64,000 nucleotides of DNA from Acetobacterium paludosum (GCF_008086595.1 NZ_RXYA01000015.1:1-64000), one strand, 5' to 3'. Shown: positions 28,699 to 38,060, counted from the stretch's first letter. Translations and numbers: made by a program. The notes: a model not told the origin generated them from the letters alone.

Positions 28699-31164
28699 AT
28701 GAGCTGGAAATTCTTGGAAACCGATAAAATAATAAAAACGACAGAATTATCTGATTTTATTAATACAGAGTCTTATGTGCCGGATGATTTTTTGAATTTC
28801 TTTGGAAAAGAAGGAGAACGGCTGGCATTAATGTTTAATGGTCGTGAATATCCGGCATATGTTGAAACTGAAGGAGGAAACCCAAAACTAAAATTGAGTA
28901 AAGTGCTGATCCGAAAATTTGGAGAAGTATTTCCGCAATATAATTCTTGGTTTCAGGATATTAAAGATTCGGAAAAGACACCATGTATTGAAATAATAAA
29001 AGAAAGTGATCACTATAATATAAGATTACTTATTGAAAATAAAGAAATAAACGGTAATAAAGAGGAAAATATTGAAGAAAATAAGGAGGATCCCAAACAA
29101 AAAAAATCAGGATTACAAGGGCTGTTAAAAAAGTGGATTATTGACTACCCGAATTACTATCCCAGAGACTTTAGATTTTCATTTAAGGACGTTATCAATG
29201 AAGAAATACCAGGTGCTTTGGTAGGACTTGAAAAAATTAAAACCGGAAATTACAGTGTTCAAGGATTTGCCGGAGATTCACAGTGGGCAGAAATTCCCTG
29301 GGTTATGGTGACGGATAAACGGATCGAAAACAGTATTGATAATGGCCTTCATCTCGTATATTTTCTGGCAATGGATAGCAGAAAATTATATTTATCCATT
29401 ATCTATACAGAAAGCGGTCTGGGGATAAGAAGTCTTTCGGAGAAAGTGAATGAACTGAAAGAGAAAGTTGATACCAAAAATTATAAAACGAATCATCAAG
29501 AACTGCTGTTGGCGAATGCGACATTGGTTTCAGGGATTCTTTGCTATCGTGAATACACAGAAGATATGCCGGAAGATGATGTGCTGGAAGCCGAATTTGA
29601 AGATTTTAGAAAAATATATGCTGCTTGTATAGCAATGGATTCAGAACCGATGGATATCACCAGCGATGATGAATTTATGGAAGCGTCAATAGAAAATCAT
29701 CAAGAGTCAGTGGAAGAAAATAGTTCGGAGGAACTTCAAAATGAAGTGTTAAATGAAGTGGCAGAGCCGGAACAAAAGGACCAACCGATTTTCAAAAAGG
29801 GAATAGCATACAACGAAATTGATGATGAATCAAATGCAATGGATTTAGAAATTCAGATGCCTAATATTGAAGAAGAAGTAAAAACAGAAAAAATGAAAAT
29901 AGCGATGGAATCGATAAAATTGCAAGAAAAATTCATCTTTGAAGAACAAAATGAAGATGATGATATTGTAAATGAACAGGATGAAATCAGAGAGCATCAA
30001 AAAGAAAATATTAAAAAAAGCGTTCAGGATGATAGAGATTTTATGAAAAAATTGAAACATTATCCAGTAAAAAATGAAACCCTGACATCCTATCTTCAGT
30101 TAATATTGGCGAAAATGGCAAACAAGGGGTTCATTTATCCCTCAGAACTGGTAAAATGCTATTATCTTTCTTTAAAATCAAAACCTTTTGTGATGATTAA
30201 GGGATATGTGGGCAGTGGAAAAACAAGCTTACCGCGTCTATTTGCTGAATCTATTGGTGCTAATGCTGAAAATGGACGATTCCTTAGGGTATTAGTTGGG
30301 AAAAATTGGAAGGACGAAAAAAGTATTTTCGGAACCTTAGATAGTCGGGGGCATTTTATCCCAGGGCCGATCATGATGATTTTAAAAAGTTCAAAAGAAA
30401 ACCCCGAGAAACCGCATTTTTTTCTTTTTGATGAAATGGATCGATCTTTGCCGGAAAATTATATGCGATTATTACTGGAAGGGATCAATGGAAATGATGA
30501 ACCATTTCTGTCACGGGAAGATTTTGGGGCGGATATTGCGGCGTATCGAGAATATGGCGAGCTTCATTTCCCTGATAATCTATATGTTGTTGGAACGATT
30601 AACGGGGGGCCCGGTAGCTTTCCGATAGAGTCCAGAGTTATCGATAGTGGAAATACCCTTGAAATGCCAACGGTTGAAATAAGTGCTTTTCCTAATTTTG
30701 GAAGTTCAGTCGGGGAAAGTAATTGGGATAACAATCAGTTTAAACTTCAAAACAAATCTCAAGGTTTGTCGGAAATCATCGAAAAGCTGATGTATTTATT
30801 GAATGAACTTCAAAATATTTTAGCGAACTTTGATCATCCGATGGGGTACCGCGGGAAAAATGAGATTTTAGCATTTGGGATAAATAGTGGTGTAGAAAGT
30901 TTGTTTAATGAAAAAGAAGTCATTGATCTGGCAATCCTGCAAAGGATTCTTCCCGCTATAAATGAACAAAAAGATAAAAACGACGATGTTTACAAAGTAT
31001 TGGTATGCTTTGGTTTAGAAGAAAGCTTAAAGCAAAGTTTGTTAAATGAAGAGACAAAAATGAAGTTTTGCAACCGCCTGGAAAAGATATTGAAAGCTGA
31101 AGCGCTGCCCTGTCCGAGGAGTGGAGAGCAGATTATAAAAAAACTGAAAAGCTTGATAGAATAA
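28699..31164 (+). CDS. MrcB_N (DUF3578)-AAA+ ATPase fusion, McrB-like
   Basis: An 821-residue protein. Residues 1-115 form an unassigned domain. Residues about 140-285 match the MrcB N-terminal domain: GNYSVQGFAGDSQWAEIPWV, then LHLVYFLAMDSRKLYLSI. Residues 290-470 are a long acidic, helix-forming linker. Residues 475-700 are an AAA_5-type ATPase: Walker A GYVGSGKTS at 502-510, Walker B FFLFDEMD around 578, and VVGTINGGPG as sensor 1. The McrB GTPase motif MNTADRS is not kept. No McrC endonuclease gene lies nearby. Defence or remodelling of the YjbQ-like partner is inference only. Confidence 0.82.
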   Translation: MSWKFLETDKIIKTTELSDFINTESYVPDDFLNFFGKEGERLALMFNGREYPAYVETEGGNPKLKLSKVLIRKFGEVFPQYNSWFQDIKDSEKTPCIEIIKESDHYNIRLLIENKEINGNKEENIEENKEDPKQKKSGLQGLLKKWIIDYPNYYPRDFRFSFKDVINEEIPGALVGLEKIKTGNYSVQGFAGDSQWAEIPWVMVTDKRIENSIDNGLHLVYFLAMDSRKLYLSIIYTESGLGIRSLSEKVNELKEKVDTKNYKTNHQELLLANATLVSGILCYREYTEDMPEDDVLEAEFEDFRKIYAACIAMDSEPMDITSDDEFMEASIENHQESVEENSSEELQNEVLNEVAEPEQKDQPIFKKGIAYNEIDDESNAMDLEIQMPNIEEEVKTEKMKIAMESIKLQEKFIFEEQNEDDDIVNEQDEIREHQKENIKKSVQDDRDFMKKLKHYPVKNETLTSYLQLILAKMANKGFIYPSELVKCYYLSLKSKPFVMIKGYVGSGKTSLPRLFAESIGANAENGRFLRVLVGKNWKDEKSIFGTLDSRGHFIPGPIMMILKSSKENPEKPHFFLFDEMDRSLPENYMRLLLEGINGNDEPFLSREDFGADIAAYREYGELHFPDNLYVVGTINGGPGSFPIESRVIDSGNTLEMPTVEISAFPNFGSSVGESNWDNNQFKLQNKSQGLSEIIEKLMYLLNELQNILANFDHPMGYRGKNEILAFGINSGVESLFNEKEVIDLAILQRILPAINEQKDKNDDVYKVLVCFGLEESLKQSLLNEETKMKFCNRLEKILKAEALPCPRSGEQIIKKLKSLIE

Positions 31165-31187
31165 AAAAAGGCGACAGCCTTTTTTTA
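31163..31187. terminator. Bidirectional terminator
   Basis: AAAAAAAGGC-GACA-GCCTTTTTTT is a nearly perfect palindrome with A and T tails; it lies between the stop codons of the AAA+ gene and the minus-strand CBS gene. Confidence 0.92.
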
Positions 31188-31619
31188 TTCTGCTTTTTCG
31201 AGAGCGGAATCATTATTTGGTAATAAAGTGATTAATTCTTTAATTAATTCCTGACGGCGTAAAATTCCGATAAAAATACCGAGGTCGTCAACCAAAGGAA
31301 TAAAGTTTTGGCTTACCGCGAGTTCAACTAAATGTTCATAACTTTCATTGATCCGAGCGACTTCAACTTTTGTTTTGAATTCGACATCTTTAATTTTAAA
31401 AGAATTTAAATCAATTTCAGGGTGTGTTAAACTTAAGTTTAAGGATCTTAAGAGATCACCTTCGCAAATGGTGCCAATATACTGTCCTTTTTTGTTGATG
31501 ACTGGCAACGCAGTATAATTTGTAATAATAAACATGTTATACGCTTGCTGAAATGAATCGGTATTGGTTAAAAAGACGGTGTCACTTTTTGGTAATAAAT
31601 AGAATAAATGGTTTTTCAT
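31185..31619 (-). CDS. CBS-domain protein
   Basis: A 144-residue protein made of two CBS motifs: FQQAYNMFIITNYTALPVINKKG then GTICEGDLLRSL, and LVELAVSQNFIPLVDDLG then GILRRQELIKEL. Paired CBS modules usually bind adenine nucleotides and regulate a partner. No effector domain is attached. Its neighbour upstream is cdaA (c-di-AMP synthase), and some CBS proteins bind c-di-AMP, so a link is possible but unproven. Confidence 0.9.
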   Translation of the reverse strand: MKNHLFYLLPKSDTVFLTNTDSFQQAYNMFIITNYTALPVINKKGQYIGTICEGDLLRSLNLSLTHPEIDLNSFKIKDVEFKTKVEVARINESYEHLVELAVSQNFIPLVDDLGIFIGILRRQELIKELITLLPNNDSALEKAE

Positions 31620-31813
31620 AGAAAAGAGCTCCTTATTCTTTACTAAATATTTTTAGAAATATGTTGTTCAAACATTCTAACATGATTCTTAAAAAAATCC
31701 CTTAATGATTTTTCTTAACGATGACTGTAATAATATGAAAAAAAACATTTTTATTTTCGCGTAAAGGGATGGTTAGTGTATAATTAACATAACGAATAAA
31801 TGGGGAATACAAT

Positions 31814-32656
31814 ATGCAGGAATTTTTATTATATATACAATCAAGAATAACAGTCAACAGTTTCATAGAAGTGGTTATCATCACCTTAATAGTATATAAG
31901 CTATTGCTGTGGATTAGAGGAACACAGGCAGAACAGGTATTTAAAGGCTTGATCCTGTTGCTTTTTTGTGCACCGCTCAGTTCATGGTTGGGATTTACAA
32001 CTTTAAATTTAATTATCACAAGTGCATTTACGTGGGCTTTTATTTTGGTTGTGGTTGTATTTCAGCCTGAGTTTCGTTCCGCTTTGGAGCAACTGGGTAA
32101 TAACCGACTATTCAAGGGATTGTTAAAAAAGCCATCGATGGATTTTTTAATTAAAGACGTTAATAAAGTGATTAAATCAGTTATGGCCCTGGCAGAAGAA
32201 AAGACAGGTGCGCTGATTGTCTTAGAGAAAAATACGGGCCTTAACAATATTGTGGAGACGGGCGTTGAACTGGATGCCGATATCAGCAGCGAGTTGCTTG
32301 AAAATATTTTCACCCCCAATCGCCCCTTGCATGATGGTGCTGTGATCCTTAAATTATGGTCCAGTCAAGTTCGAGCTGCCGGGTGTTTATTGCCACTTTC
32401 TGATAATCGGGCCCTTGGAAGTGAGCTTGGAACGAGGCATCGGGCAGGTTTGGGAATGACGGAAAAATCAGATGCGATTGTTGTTATTGTCTCTGAAGAA
32501 ACGGGCTATATATCTTATGCTCTAAAAGGGACACTTTATCAGGATGTTATCCCGGATATGCTTAAACAGGTTATTTTAGAAAACTTTAGCGTAAAAGAAG
32601 AAGGCAATAACTACGGATGGTTTTATAAATTATGGGAGAAAAAAGATGGTAAATAA
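31814..32656 (+). CDS. cdaA: Diadenylate cyclase CdaA
   Basis: A 280-residue membrane-anchored DAC enzyme that makes c-di-AMP from two ATP. Three hydrophobic segments lie in the first 95 residues; the DAC domain has PLHDGAVI with the DGA motif (about residue 175) and GTRHRAGLG with the RHR motif. c-di-AMP controls potassium and osmolyte balance. It overlaps cdaR by 11 bases. A TATAAT box lies at 31779-31784 without a clear -35. Confidence 0.97.
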   Translation: MQEFLLYIQSRITVNSFIEVVIITLIVYKLLLWIRGTQAEQVFKGLILLLFCAPLSSWLGFTTLNLIITSAFTWAFILVVVVFQPEFRSALEQLGNNRLFKGLLKKPSMDFLIKDVNKVIKSVMALAEEKTGALIVLEKNTGLNNIVETGVELDADISSELLENIFTPNRPLHDGAVILKLWSSQVRAAGCLLPLSDNRALGSELGTRHRAGLGMTEKSDAIVVIVSEETGYISYALKGTLYQDVIPDMLKQVILENFSVKEEGNNYGWFYKLWEKKDGK

Positions 32657-33857
32657 AAAGAAAATCCCGTTATATGAAAAACTCATTCGTCTTTTTATTG
32701 CAGTCGGGATTGCAATTACACTTTGGTTCATTGTTAATGGAAATTCAGATATGCTGATCACCCAGGAGTACAACAGCATACCGATAACACTCACAAATGT
32801 GGATACATTAACGGGAAAAAACTTGGTTCTAGCAGAAGATAAAAATTATTATCTTAATTTGCAGGTAAAAGGTACGGATAAAAATCTTAGAAACATCAGC
32901 ATGAAAGATATAACAGCAGAGGCAGACTTAAGTGACATTGGTGAAAAAGGCACCTATGAGTTGGAAATTGCAGTAAAGGGTTTGCCGAATTCAGTGATCG
33001 TCACCAGTATGAATCCGACAACCCTTCAAATTCAGGTGGACAATATTATTAAAGAGGATCTGGACGTTGCGATTGTGCTGGAAGGAACTCCGGCAAATGA
33101 TCTTTCGGTCATATCGGCAAAATCTACTGAAAAGGTTGAAGTGGAAGGCCCAGAAGATTCACTGGCGAGAATTGATAAAATAACGGGAACAGCCGATGTT
33201 AATGGCTTAACCAAGGATACAACGCAACACTTGACGGTTACAGCTTATGATGCTTCGGGAAATGCCATTGATGATGTGGATATATTACCAAATGTTGTTC
33301 CGGTGGAGATTGTTCTCGGAAAAACAAAATCCATTAGCATCAGTCCATCAATATCCGGAAATCCAGCCAGTGGCTATAGTGTTGCTGGCGTCCAGGTAGA
33401 ACCTTCAAAGGTAGTGATTGGTGCAAAAGAAGATCTTCTCACTTCGATTGAGTCGATTCCGATGGATGCCATTGATGTATCCGAACAATCGAAAACATTT
33501 ACCAAAGATGTTAATTTGACGCCGCCAACGGGATGTTATTTTTTAGATAACAGTGGTAAAGTGAAAGTAACCGTAAATATTGAAAGCTCAGTAGCAAAAA
33601 GTTTTACCTTGGATAAAGTAAATGTGACTAATTTAGGCGCAGGCCTGGTTGTTTCAAAAATTAAAGATTCAAAGGTCGTACTGAAATTGGAAGGAGCAAA
33701 CAGCGTCATAAATAGTCAAAATGCCTCTCAGATGGATGCCTTTGTTGACTGCTCCAATCTCGGCCCGGGTGAATATGAATTACCAATTCAGACGAACTTA
33801 TCGCAAGCTTTAGTAAAATCAATCACTCCGGCAAAAACGACGGTAACGATAGAATGA
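32646..33857 (+). CDS. cdaR: CdaA regulatory protein CdaR (YbbR domains)
   Basis: A 403-residue protein with one N-terminal membrane segment (about residues 13-27) and four extracytoplasmic YbbR-like repeats of about 85 residues, each with the pattern of KxVxVEGP or PTTLQIQV. CdaR modulates CdaA through the membrane. In most Firmicutes glmM follows; here the next gene is serC behind its own promoter. Confidence 0.93.
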   Translation: MVNKKKIPLYEKLIRLFIAVGIAITLWFIVNGNSDMLITQEYNSIPITLTNVDTLTGKNLVLAEDKNYYLNLQVKGTDKNLRNISMKDITAEADLSDIGEKGTYELEIAVKGLPNSVIVTSMNPTTLQIQVDNIIKEDLDVAIVLEGTPANDLSVISAKSTEKVEVEGPEDSLARIDKITGTADVNGLTKDTTQHLTVTAYDASGNAIDDVDILPNVVPVEIVLGKTKSISISPSISGNPASGYSVAGVQVEPSKVVIGAKEDLLTSIESIPMDAIDVSEQSKTFTKDVNLTPPTGCYFLDNSGKVKVTVNIESSVAKSFTLDKVNVTNLGAGLVVSKIKDSKVVLKLEGANSVINSQNASQMDAFVDCSNLGPGEYELPIQTNLSQALVKSITPAKTTVTIE

Positions 33858-33903
33858 TAAAAAAAGAGAATTGCAAAAAATTGCATTAAATTACATAGGG
33901 ATC

Positions 33904-33932
33904 TTGCAATTGATATTAATTTAACATATAAT
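33904..33932 (+). promoter_or_regulatory. Sigma-A promoter of serC
   Basis: TTGCAA at 33904-33909 and TATAAT at 33927-33932, 17 bases apart. A short inverted repeat (TTGCAAAAAATTGCA) lies about 20 bases upstream of the -35 box and could be an operator. Confidence 0.65.
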
Positions 33933-34000
33933 AATCTGAAGTAGTTTTTTAAGAAAAGGGCTACTCACACCAAAACATTATTTTAAGGAGGAAATTAAAC

Positions 34001-35089
34001 GTGAAAAGAGTTTATAATTTTTCAGCTGGACCATCATGTCTACCAGTAGAAGTGTTGCAAAAAGCTGCCGATGAAATGGTATCTTATGGGGATTCAGGAA
34101 TGTCCGTGATGGAGATGAGCCATCGTTCATCTTATTTTAAGGATATTCTAGCAGAAGCTAAAAGTCTTTATAAAGAATTAATGAATGTTCCAGATAATTA
34201 CGAAATTTTATTTTTGCAAGGCGGAGCTTCAACACAGTTTGCAATGGTTCCATTGAATCTTTTGTCTAAGAGCAATAAAGCTGATTTTATGGTTACCGGC
34301 AGCTGGGCAAAGAAGGCTTACCAAGAATCCGCTCGTTATGGAGAAGCAAAGGTTATTGCATCTTCCGAGGATAAAACCTTTTCCTATATACCAAAGGTTG
34401 ATTCTAAAGATTTTACGCCAGATGCTGATTTCTTCCATATTTGTGTTAATAATACTATTTATGGATCACGGTTCAGACCGGATAATTTACCGGATACCGG
34501 AGATGTTCCATTAGTTGGGGATATGTCTTCAAATATATTATCAGAAGTATATGATGTGTCAAAATTTGGCTTGATTTATGCCGGGGCCCAAAAGAATATG
34601 GGACCAGCCGGGGTAACCGCCGTTATCATTCGAAAAGATTTAATCGGCCATGCCAAAGACATCACACCAACGATGCTTAATTATAAGATCCATGCGGATA
34701 ACGATTCTTGTTACAATACACCACCATGCTATGGCATATATATCTGCAAACTCGTTTATGAATGGGTTAAAGCAAAGGGCGGCGTAGCAGCGATGGAAAA
34801 AATCAATAAAGAAAAAGCAAAAAAATTATATGATTTTATCGATAACAGTAAACTTTTCACAGCACCGGTTGTGCCGGAAGACCGTTCGATCATGAATGTA
34901 ACTTTTGTTACCGGTTCTGACGAATTAGATGCGCTCTTCGTTAAAGAGAGTAAAAAAGCCGGGATGGAAAATTTAAAAGGCCATCGCAGCATTGGCGGGA
35001 TGCGAGCAAGCATTTATAATGCAATGCCGATGGCAGGAATCGATACATTGATTGATTTCATGACGAAATTTGAAAAAGAAAATGCCTAG
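34001..35089 (+). CDS. serC: Phosphoserine aminotransferase SerC
   Basis: A 362-residue class V aminotransferase making 3-phosphoserine from 3-phosphohydroxypyruvate and glutamate. FSAGPSCLP at the start, LQGGASTQFAMVPLNL for phosphate and PLP contacts, and the PLP lysine in GLIYAGAQKNMGPAGVT (about residue 197). The GTG start lies 10 bases after AAGGAGG. It is followed by serA after 29 bases. Confidence 0.97.
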   Translation: MKRVYNFSAGPSCLPVEVLQKAADEMVSYGDSGMSVMEMSHRSSYFKDILAEAKSLYKELMNVPDNYEILFLQGGASTQFAMVPLNLLSKSNKADFMVTGSWAKKAYQESARYGEAKVIASSEDKTFSYIPKVDSKDFTPDADFFHICVNNTIYGSRFRPDNLPDTGDVPLVGDMSSNILSEVYDVSKFGLIYAGAQKNMGPAGVTAVIIRKDLIGHAKDITPTMLNYKIHADNDSCYNTPPCYGIYICKLVYEWVKAKGGVAAMEKINKEKAKKLYDFIDNSKLFTAPVVPEDRSIMNVTFVTGSDELDALFVKESKKAGMENLKGHRSIGGMRASIYNAMPMAGIDTLIDFMTKFEKENA

Positions 35090-35118
35090 GCATTTTCGCT
35101 AAGAAAGGAAATAATACG

Positions 35119-36288
35119 TTGAACTATAAAGTACAGACACTCAATAATATTTCGAAAAAAGCGTTGAAAGCATTGAATGAAAAATATACAGTGCTGGATC
35201 AGCCAGAAAATCCAGATGCTATTTTATTAAGAAGTTTTAAAATGCATGATATGGATATTCCGGATAGTGTGAAATTTGTCGGACGAGCCGGAGCTGGAGT
35301 TAATAATATTCCCTTAGAAGAATGTTCAAAAAAAGGAATCGTTGTTTGCAACTCTCCGGGAGCCAATGCCAATGCCGTAAAAGAACTGGTCATTGCCGGG
35401 ATGCTGATGTCTTCACGAAAAGTTGTAGATGGTATCGAATGGGCAAAGACCTTAGCCGATAAGGGTGAAGATGTACCAGCACTGGTCGAAAAAGGAAAAA
35501 GTACCTTTGCGGGTCCTGAATTATACGGTAAGAAATTAGGCGTTATCGGGTTAGGCGCCATTGGTGTTCTTGTTGCGAATATGGCTGTTGATTTTGGAAT
35601 GAAGGTTTATGGATTTGATCCATTTATTTCCATTGACAATGCCTGGGGCTTGAGCCGAAAAGTAAAACGTTCGGTAAATAAAGAAGCCATTTTCAAAAAT
35701 TGCGATTATATTACCCTGCATGTTCCTTATATGGAAGAAACAAAAGATTTTGTCAATGCTGATTTATTAAAAGATGCAAAGCCAGGGCTGAGATTACTTA
35801 ACTTTGCTCGCGGCGGACTTGTGAATTATGATGCATTGGAAGAGGCGATTGAAGAAGGTATTGTTGACACCTATGTAGCTGATTTTCCTAATGAACGTCT
35901 TCTTAAAATGAAAAATGTCATCTGTATTCCTCATTTAGGGGCATCAACCCCTGAAAGTGAAGAAAATTGTGCAGATATGGCGATTAATTCAATGAAAGAA
36001 TATTTGGAAAATGGGAACATTATTAATTCAGTCAATTATCCGGATTGCAGTATGGGTATTTGCGAATCAACCAACCGTCTTACAATCAATCATGCCAACA
36101 TTCCCAACATGTTAGGACAAATCACAAAAGTTTTGGCAGATAATGATATTAATATTTCTGTTATGACCAATAAAAACAAGGGATCATGGGCTTATACCAT
36201 GATGGACGTTGACAGTAATGTTGGGGAAAATGTGAAGACTGCTTTAAAAGGCATTGCGGGCGTTGCCCGAGTTCGGATTATTAAATAA
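35119..36288 (+). CDS. serA: D-3-phosphoglycerate dehydrogenase SerA (short form with ACT domain)
   Basis: A 389-residue NAD-dependent dehydrogenase for the first step of serine synthesis. Substrate site VGRAGAGVNNIPLEEC, NAD-binding GVIGLGAIGVLVANMA (about residue 140), catalytic His in PHLGASTPESE, and a C-terminal ACT domain (about 318-389) that can bind serine. The TTG start follows AAAGGAA. The length fits the short SerA class common in acetogens and other Clostridia. Confidence 0.94.
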   Translation: MNYKVQTLNNISKKALKALNEKYTVLDQPENPDAILLRSFKMHDMDIPDSVKFVGRAGAGVNNIPLEECSKKGIVVCNSPGANANAVKELVIAGMLMSSRKVVDGIEWAKTLADKGEDVPALVEKGKSTFAGPELYGKKLGVIGLGAIGVLVANMAVDFGMKVYGFDPFISIDNAWGLSRKVKRSVNKEAIFKNCDYITLHVPYMEETKDFVNADLLKDAKPGLRLLNFARGGLVNYDALEEAIEEGIVDTYVADFPNERLLKMKNVICIPHLGASTPESEENCADMAINSMKEYLENGNIINSVNYPDCSMGICESTNRLTINHANIPNMLGQITKVLADNDINISVMTNKNKGSWAYTMMDVDSNVGENVKTALKGIAGVARVRIIK

Positions 36289-36311
36289 TCAAGATTATAA
36301 ATAAAAACAAT

Positions 36312-36355
36312 TAATAAAGAAGTGGCTTCAGACCAATGAAGACCACTTCTTTATT
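36312..36355 (+). terminator. Hairpin between serA and the DUF1015 gene
   Basis: TAATAAAGAAGTGG pairs perfectly with CCACTTCTTTATTA around a 16-base loop. It may terminate part of the serCA transcript while letting some polymerase continue into the DUF1015 gene 18 bases on. Confidence 0.8.
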
Positions 36356-36373
36356 AAAAAAGCGGAGGAAAAA

Positions 36374-37618
36374 ATGGCAACAATAAAACCTTTTAAAGCT
36401 GTTCGTCCTTTTCCGGAAAAGGCTCAGGACGTAGCAGCGCTTCCTTACGATGTCTATAATCGAAAAGAAGCAGCAGCTGCGGCGCGAGGGAAACTAGACT
36501 CTTTTTTAAGGGTCGATCGCCCAGAAACAACCTTGGATGATCGAATGAAAATGGATGATCCTTTTGTTTATGAAACGGCAAGAAAAAATTTGGATAAGCT
36601 TTTTTATCGAAAAGCATTGACCCAGGATAATAAGGATTGCCTTTATATTTATGAATTGATCATGGATGGAAGAAGCCAAGTTGGCTTGGTCGTTTGCACA
36701 GCCATTGATGAATACTTAAATAACACGATCAAGAAACATGAGTTAACCCGGGCTGATAAAGAAGAAGACCGGATCAAGCATGTGAATGCCTGCGATGCCA
36801 ATACTGGCCCTATTTTTCTGACCTATCGAGGCGAAGATGCGATCAATGTTATCGTCGATAAATGGCGAAAAGAGAATGCTCCTGTTTATGATTTTGTTTC
36901 AGAAGATGGAATTATCCATCGCGCTTGGGTGATTGATGACGATTCGATGATTAATAGACTCGTCAAAAAATTCAAAAATGTGAAGAGTTTATACATCGCA
37001 GACGGGCATCATCGTTCAGCCTCGGCTGTAAAAGTTGGTTTAATGCGACGTGAAGCAAACCCGAATTATACTGGAGAAGAAGAATTCAATTATTTTCTTT
37101 CGGTTTTATTTCCGGATGAGCAGCTTTATATTATGGATTATAATCGGGTGGTGAAAGATTTAAATGGATTGAGCATCGAGGAGTTTCTAAATGCTCTTTC
37201 CGAAAAATTCGAAATTGAAGATCGTGGGTCAGAAGCAGTCAAACCCCAGCAAAAAGGAAGCTTTGGCCTTTACCTTGATAATAAATGGTATTTGTTGACG
37301 GTTAAAGAAGGTGTCTATGATTTGGCTGATCCGGTCAATTCATTGGATGTGGCAATCCTTCAAAATAATGTGCTCGTTCCAATTTTAGGAATTGGCGATA
37401 TAAGGACAGATGAGCGGATTGATTTTGTCGGTGGGATTCGCGGCTTGAAAGAGCTGGAACGCCGTGTGAATGACGACATGACCCTGGCTTTTTCGATGTA
37501 TCCAACATCCATTGAAGAGCTGATGAATATTGCCGATGCTGATTTGCTGATGCCGCCAAAATCAACATGGTTTGAGCCAAAATTAAGAAGTGGATTGTTT
37601 ATCCATAAACTTTCTTAA
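36374..37618 (+). CDS. DUF1015 family protein
   Basis: A 414-residue soluble protein of the DUF1015 family: KPFKAVRPFPEKAQDVAALPYDV at the N terminus, the central KHELTRADKEEDRIKH, and YIADGHHRSASAVKV near residue 215. Members often sit next to serA/serC in Clostridia and related bacteria, which suggests a serine-linked function; the biochemical role is unknown to me. Confidence 0.93.
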   Translation: MATIKPFKAVRPFPEKAQDVAALPYDVYNRKEAAAAARGKLDSFLRVDRPETTLDDRMKMDDPFVYETARKNLDKLFYRKALTQDNKDCLYIYELIMDGRSQVGLVVCTAIDEYLNNTIKKHELTRADKEEDRIKHVNACDANTGPIFLTYRGEDAINVIVDKWRKENAPVYDFVSEDGIIHRAWVIDDDSMINRLVKKFKNVKSLYIADGHHRSASAVKVGLMRREANPNYTGEEEFNYFLSVLFPDEQLYIMDYNRVVKDLNGLSIEEFLNALSEKFEIEDRGSEAVKPQQKGSFGLYLDNKWYLLTVKEGVYDLADPVNSLDVAILQNNVLVPILGIGDIRTDERIDFVGGIRGLKELERRVNDDMTLAFSMYPTSIEELMNIADADLLMPPKSTWFEPKLRSGLFIHKLS

Positions 37619-37661
37619 ATAGGGCGGTAAAAGATATTTATTTGTTGAAAAAATAGTTTGA

Positions 37662-37693
37662 GAGGTAGTACCTAATCGTACACCTCTTTTTTT
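37662..37693 (+). terminator. Terminator after the DUF1015 gene
   Basis: GAGGT(A)GTAC and GTACACCTC form a stem with one bulged A, followed by TTTTTTTT. Confidence 0.85.
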
Positions 37694-37715
37694 ATGCAAA
37701 ATTTTATCCTACATA

Positions 37716-37743
37716 TTGATTGTGCATTAAAGCGAAATATGAT
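37716..37743 (+). promoter_or_regulatory. Putative promoter of the hydrogenase-maturation leader
   Basis: TTGATT at 37716-37721 and TATGAT at 37738-37743 with a 16-base spacer predict a start near 37750, about 350 bases before the first gene. Confidence 0.55.
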
Positions 37744-37935
37744 ATCCTTTTCAGGTAAAGTGCGTTGGAAGATGAGGGCGACCCTGATTCAGACAACAAA
37801 CAGCAATTAATAATTAATTAAAAAGCTATCGTACTGATGCCATGAGGGTTAGTCCCTATTGGAAAGGCGAGAGAATCATGTGTCATTACACACAAAACCA
37901 CTATAGATAGTGGTTTAGGTGTTTGCGTGTTTTCC

Positions 37936-37966
37936 CTGTGCCCTTGCGGTGCAGGGATTTTTTTCG
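37936..37966 (+). terminator. Intrinsic terminator inside the hyd leader
   Basis: CCCTGTGCC pairs with GGTGCAGGG (two G-T pairs) around CTTGC, followed by A and seven T. It is well before the first gene, so it is a probable attenuator. Confidence 0.85.
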
Positions 37967-38011
37967 TGAAGGCAATGAACCAAACGAGTGTTTGTGCTCA
38001 ATTGGCGAATG

Positions 38012-38060
38012 GCCACGGACCATAAGAAGTTCGCTAAACGTGTTTCTTATGGTGGCTTTT
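38012..38060 (+). terminator. Second terminator-like hairpin in the hyd leader
   Basis: GCCA and CCATAAGAA pair with TTCTTATGG and TGGC, followed by TTTT, 38 bases before the TM1266-type gene. It is weaker than the first and may be a second control point. Confidence 0.6.

Noticed and set aside
28699-31164. Full McrBC restriction system
   Set aside because: No McrC-like nuclease gene lies on either strand nearby and the McrB GTPase motif MNTADRS is absent.
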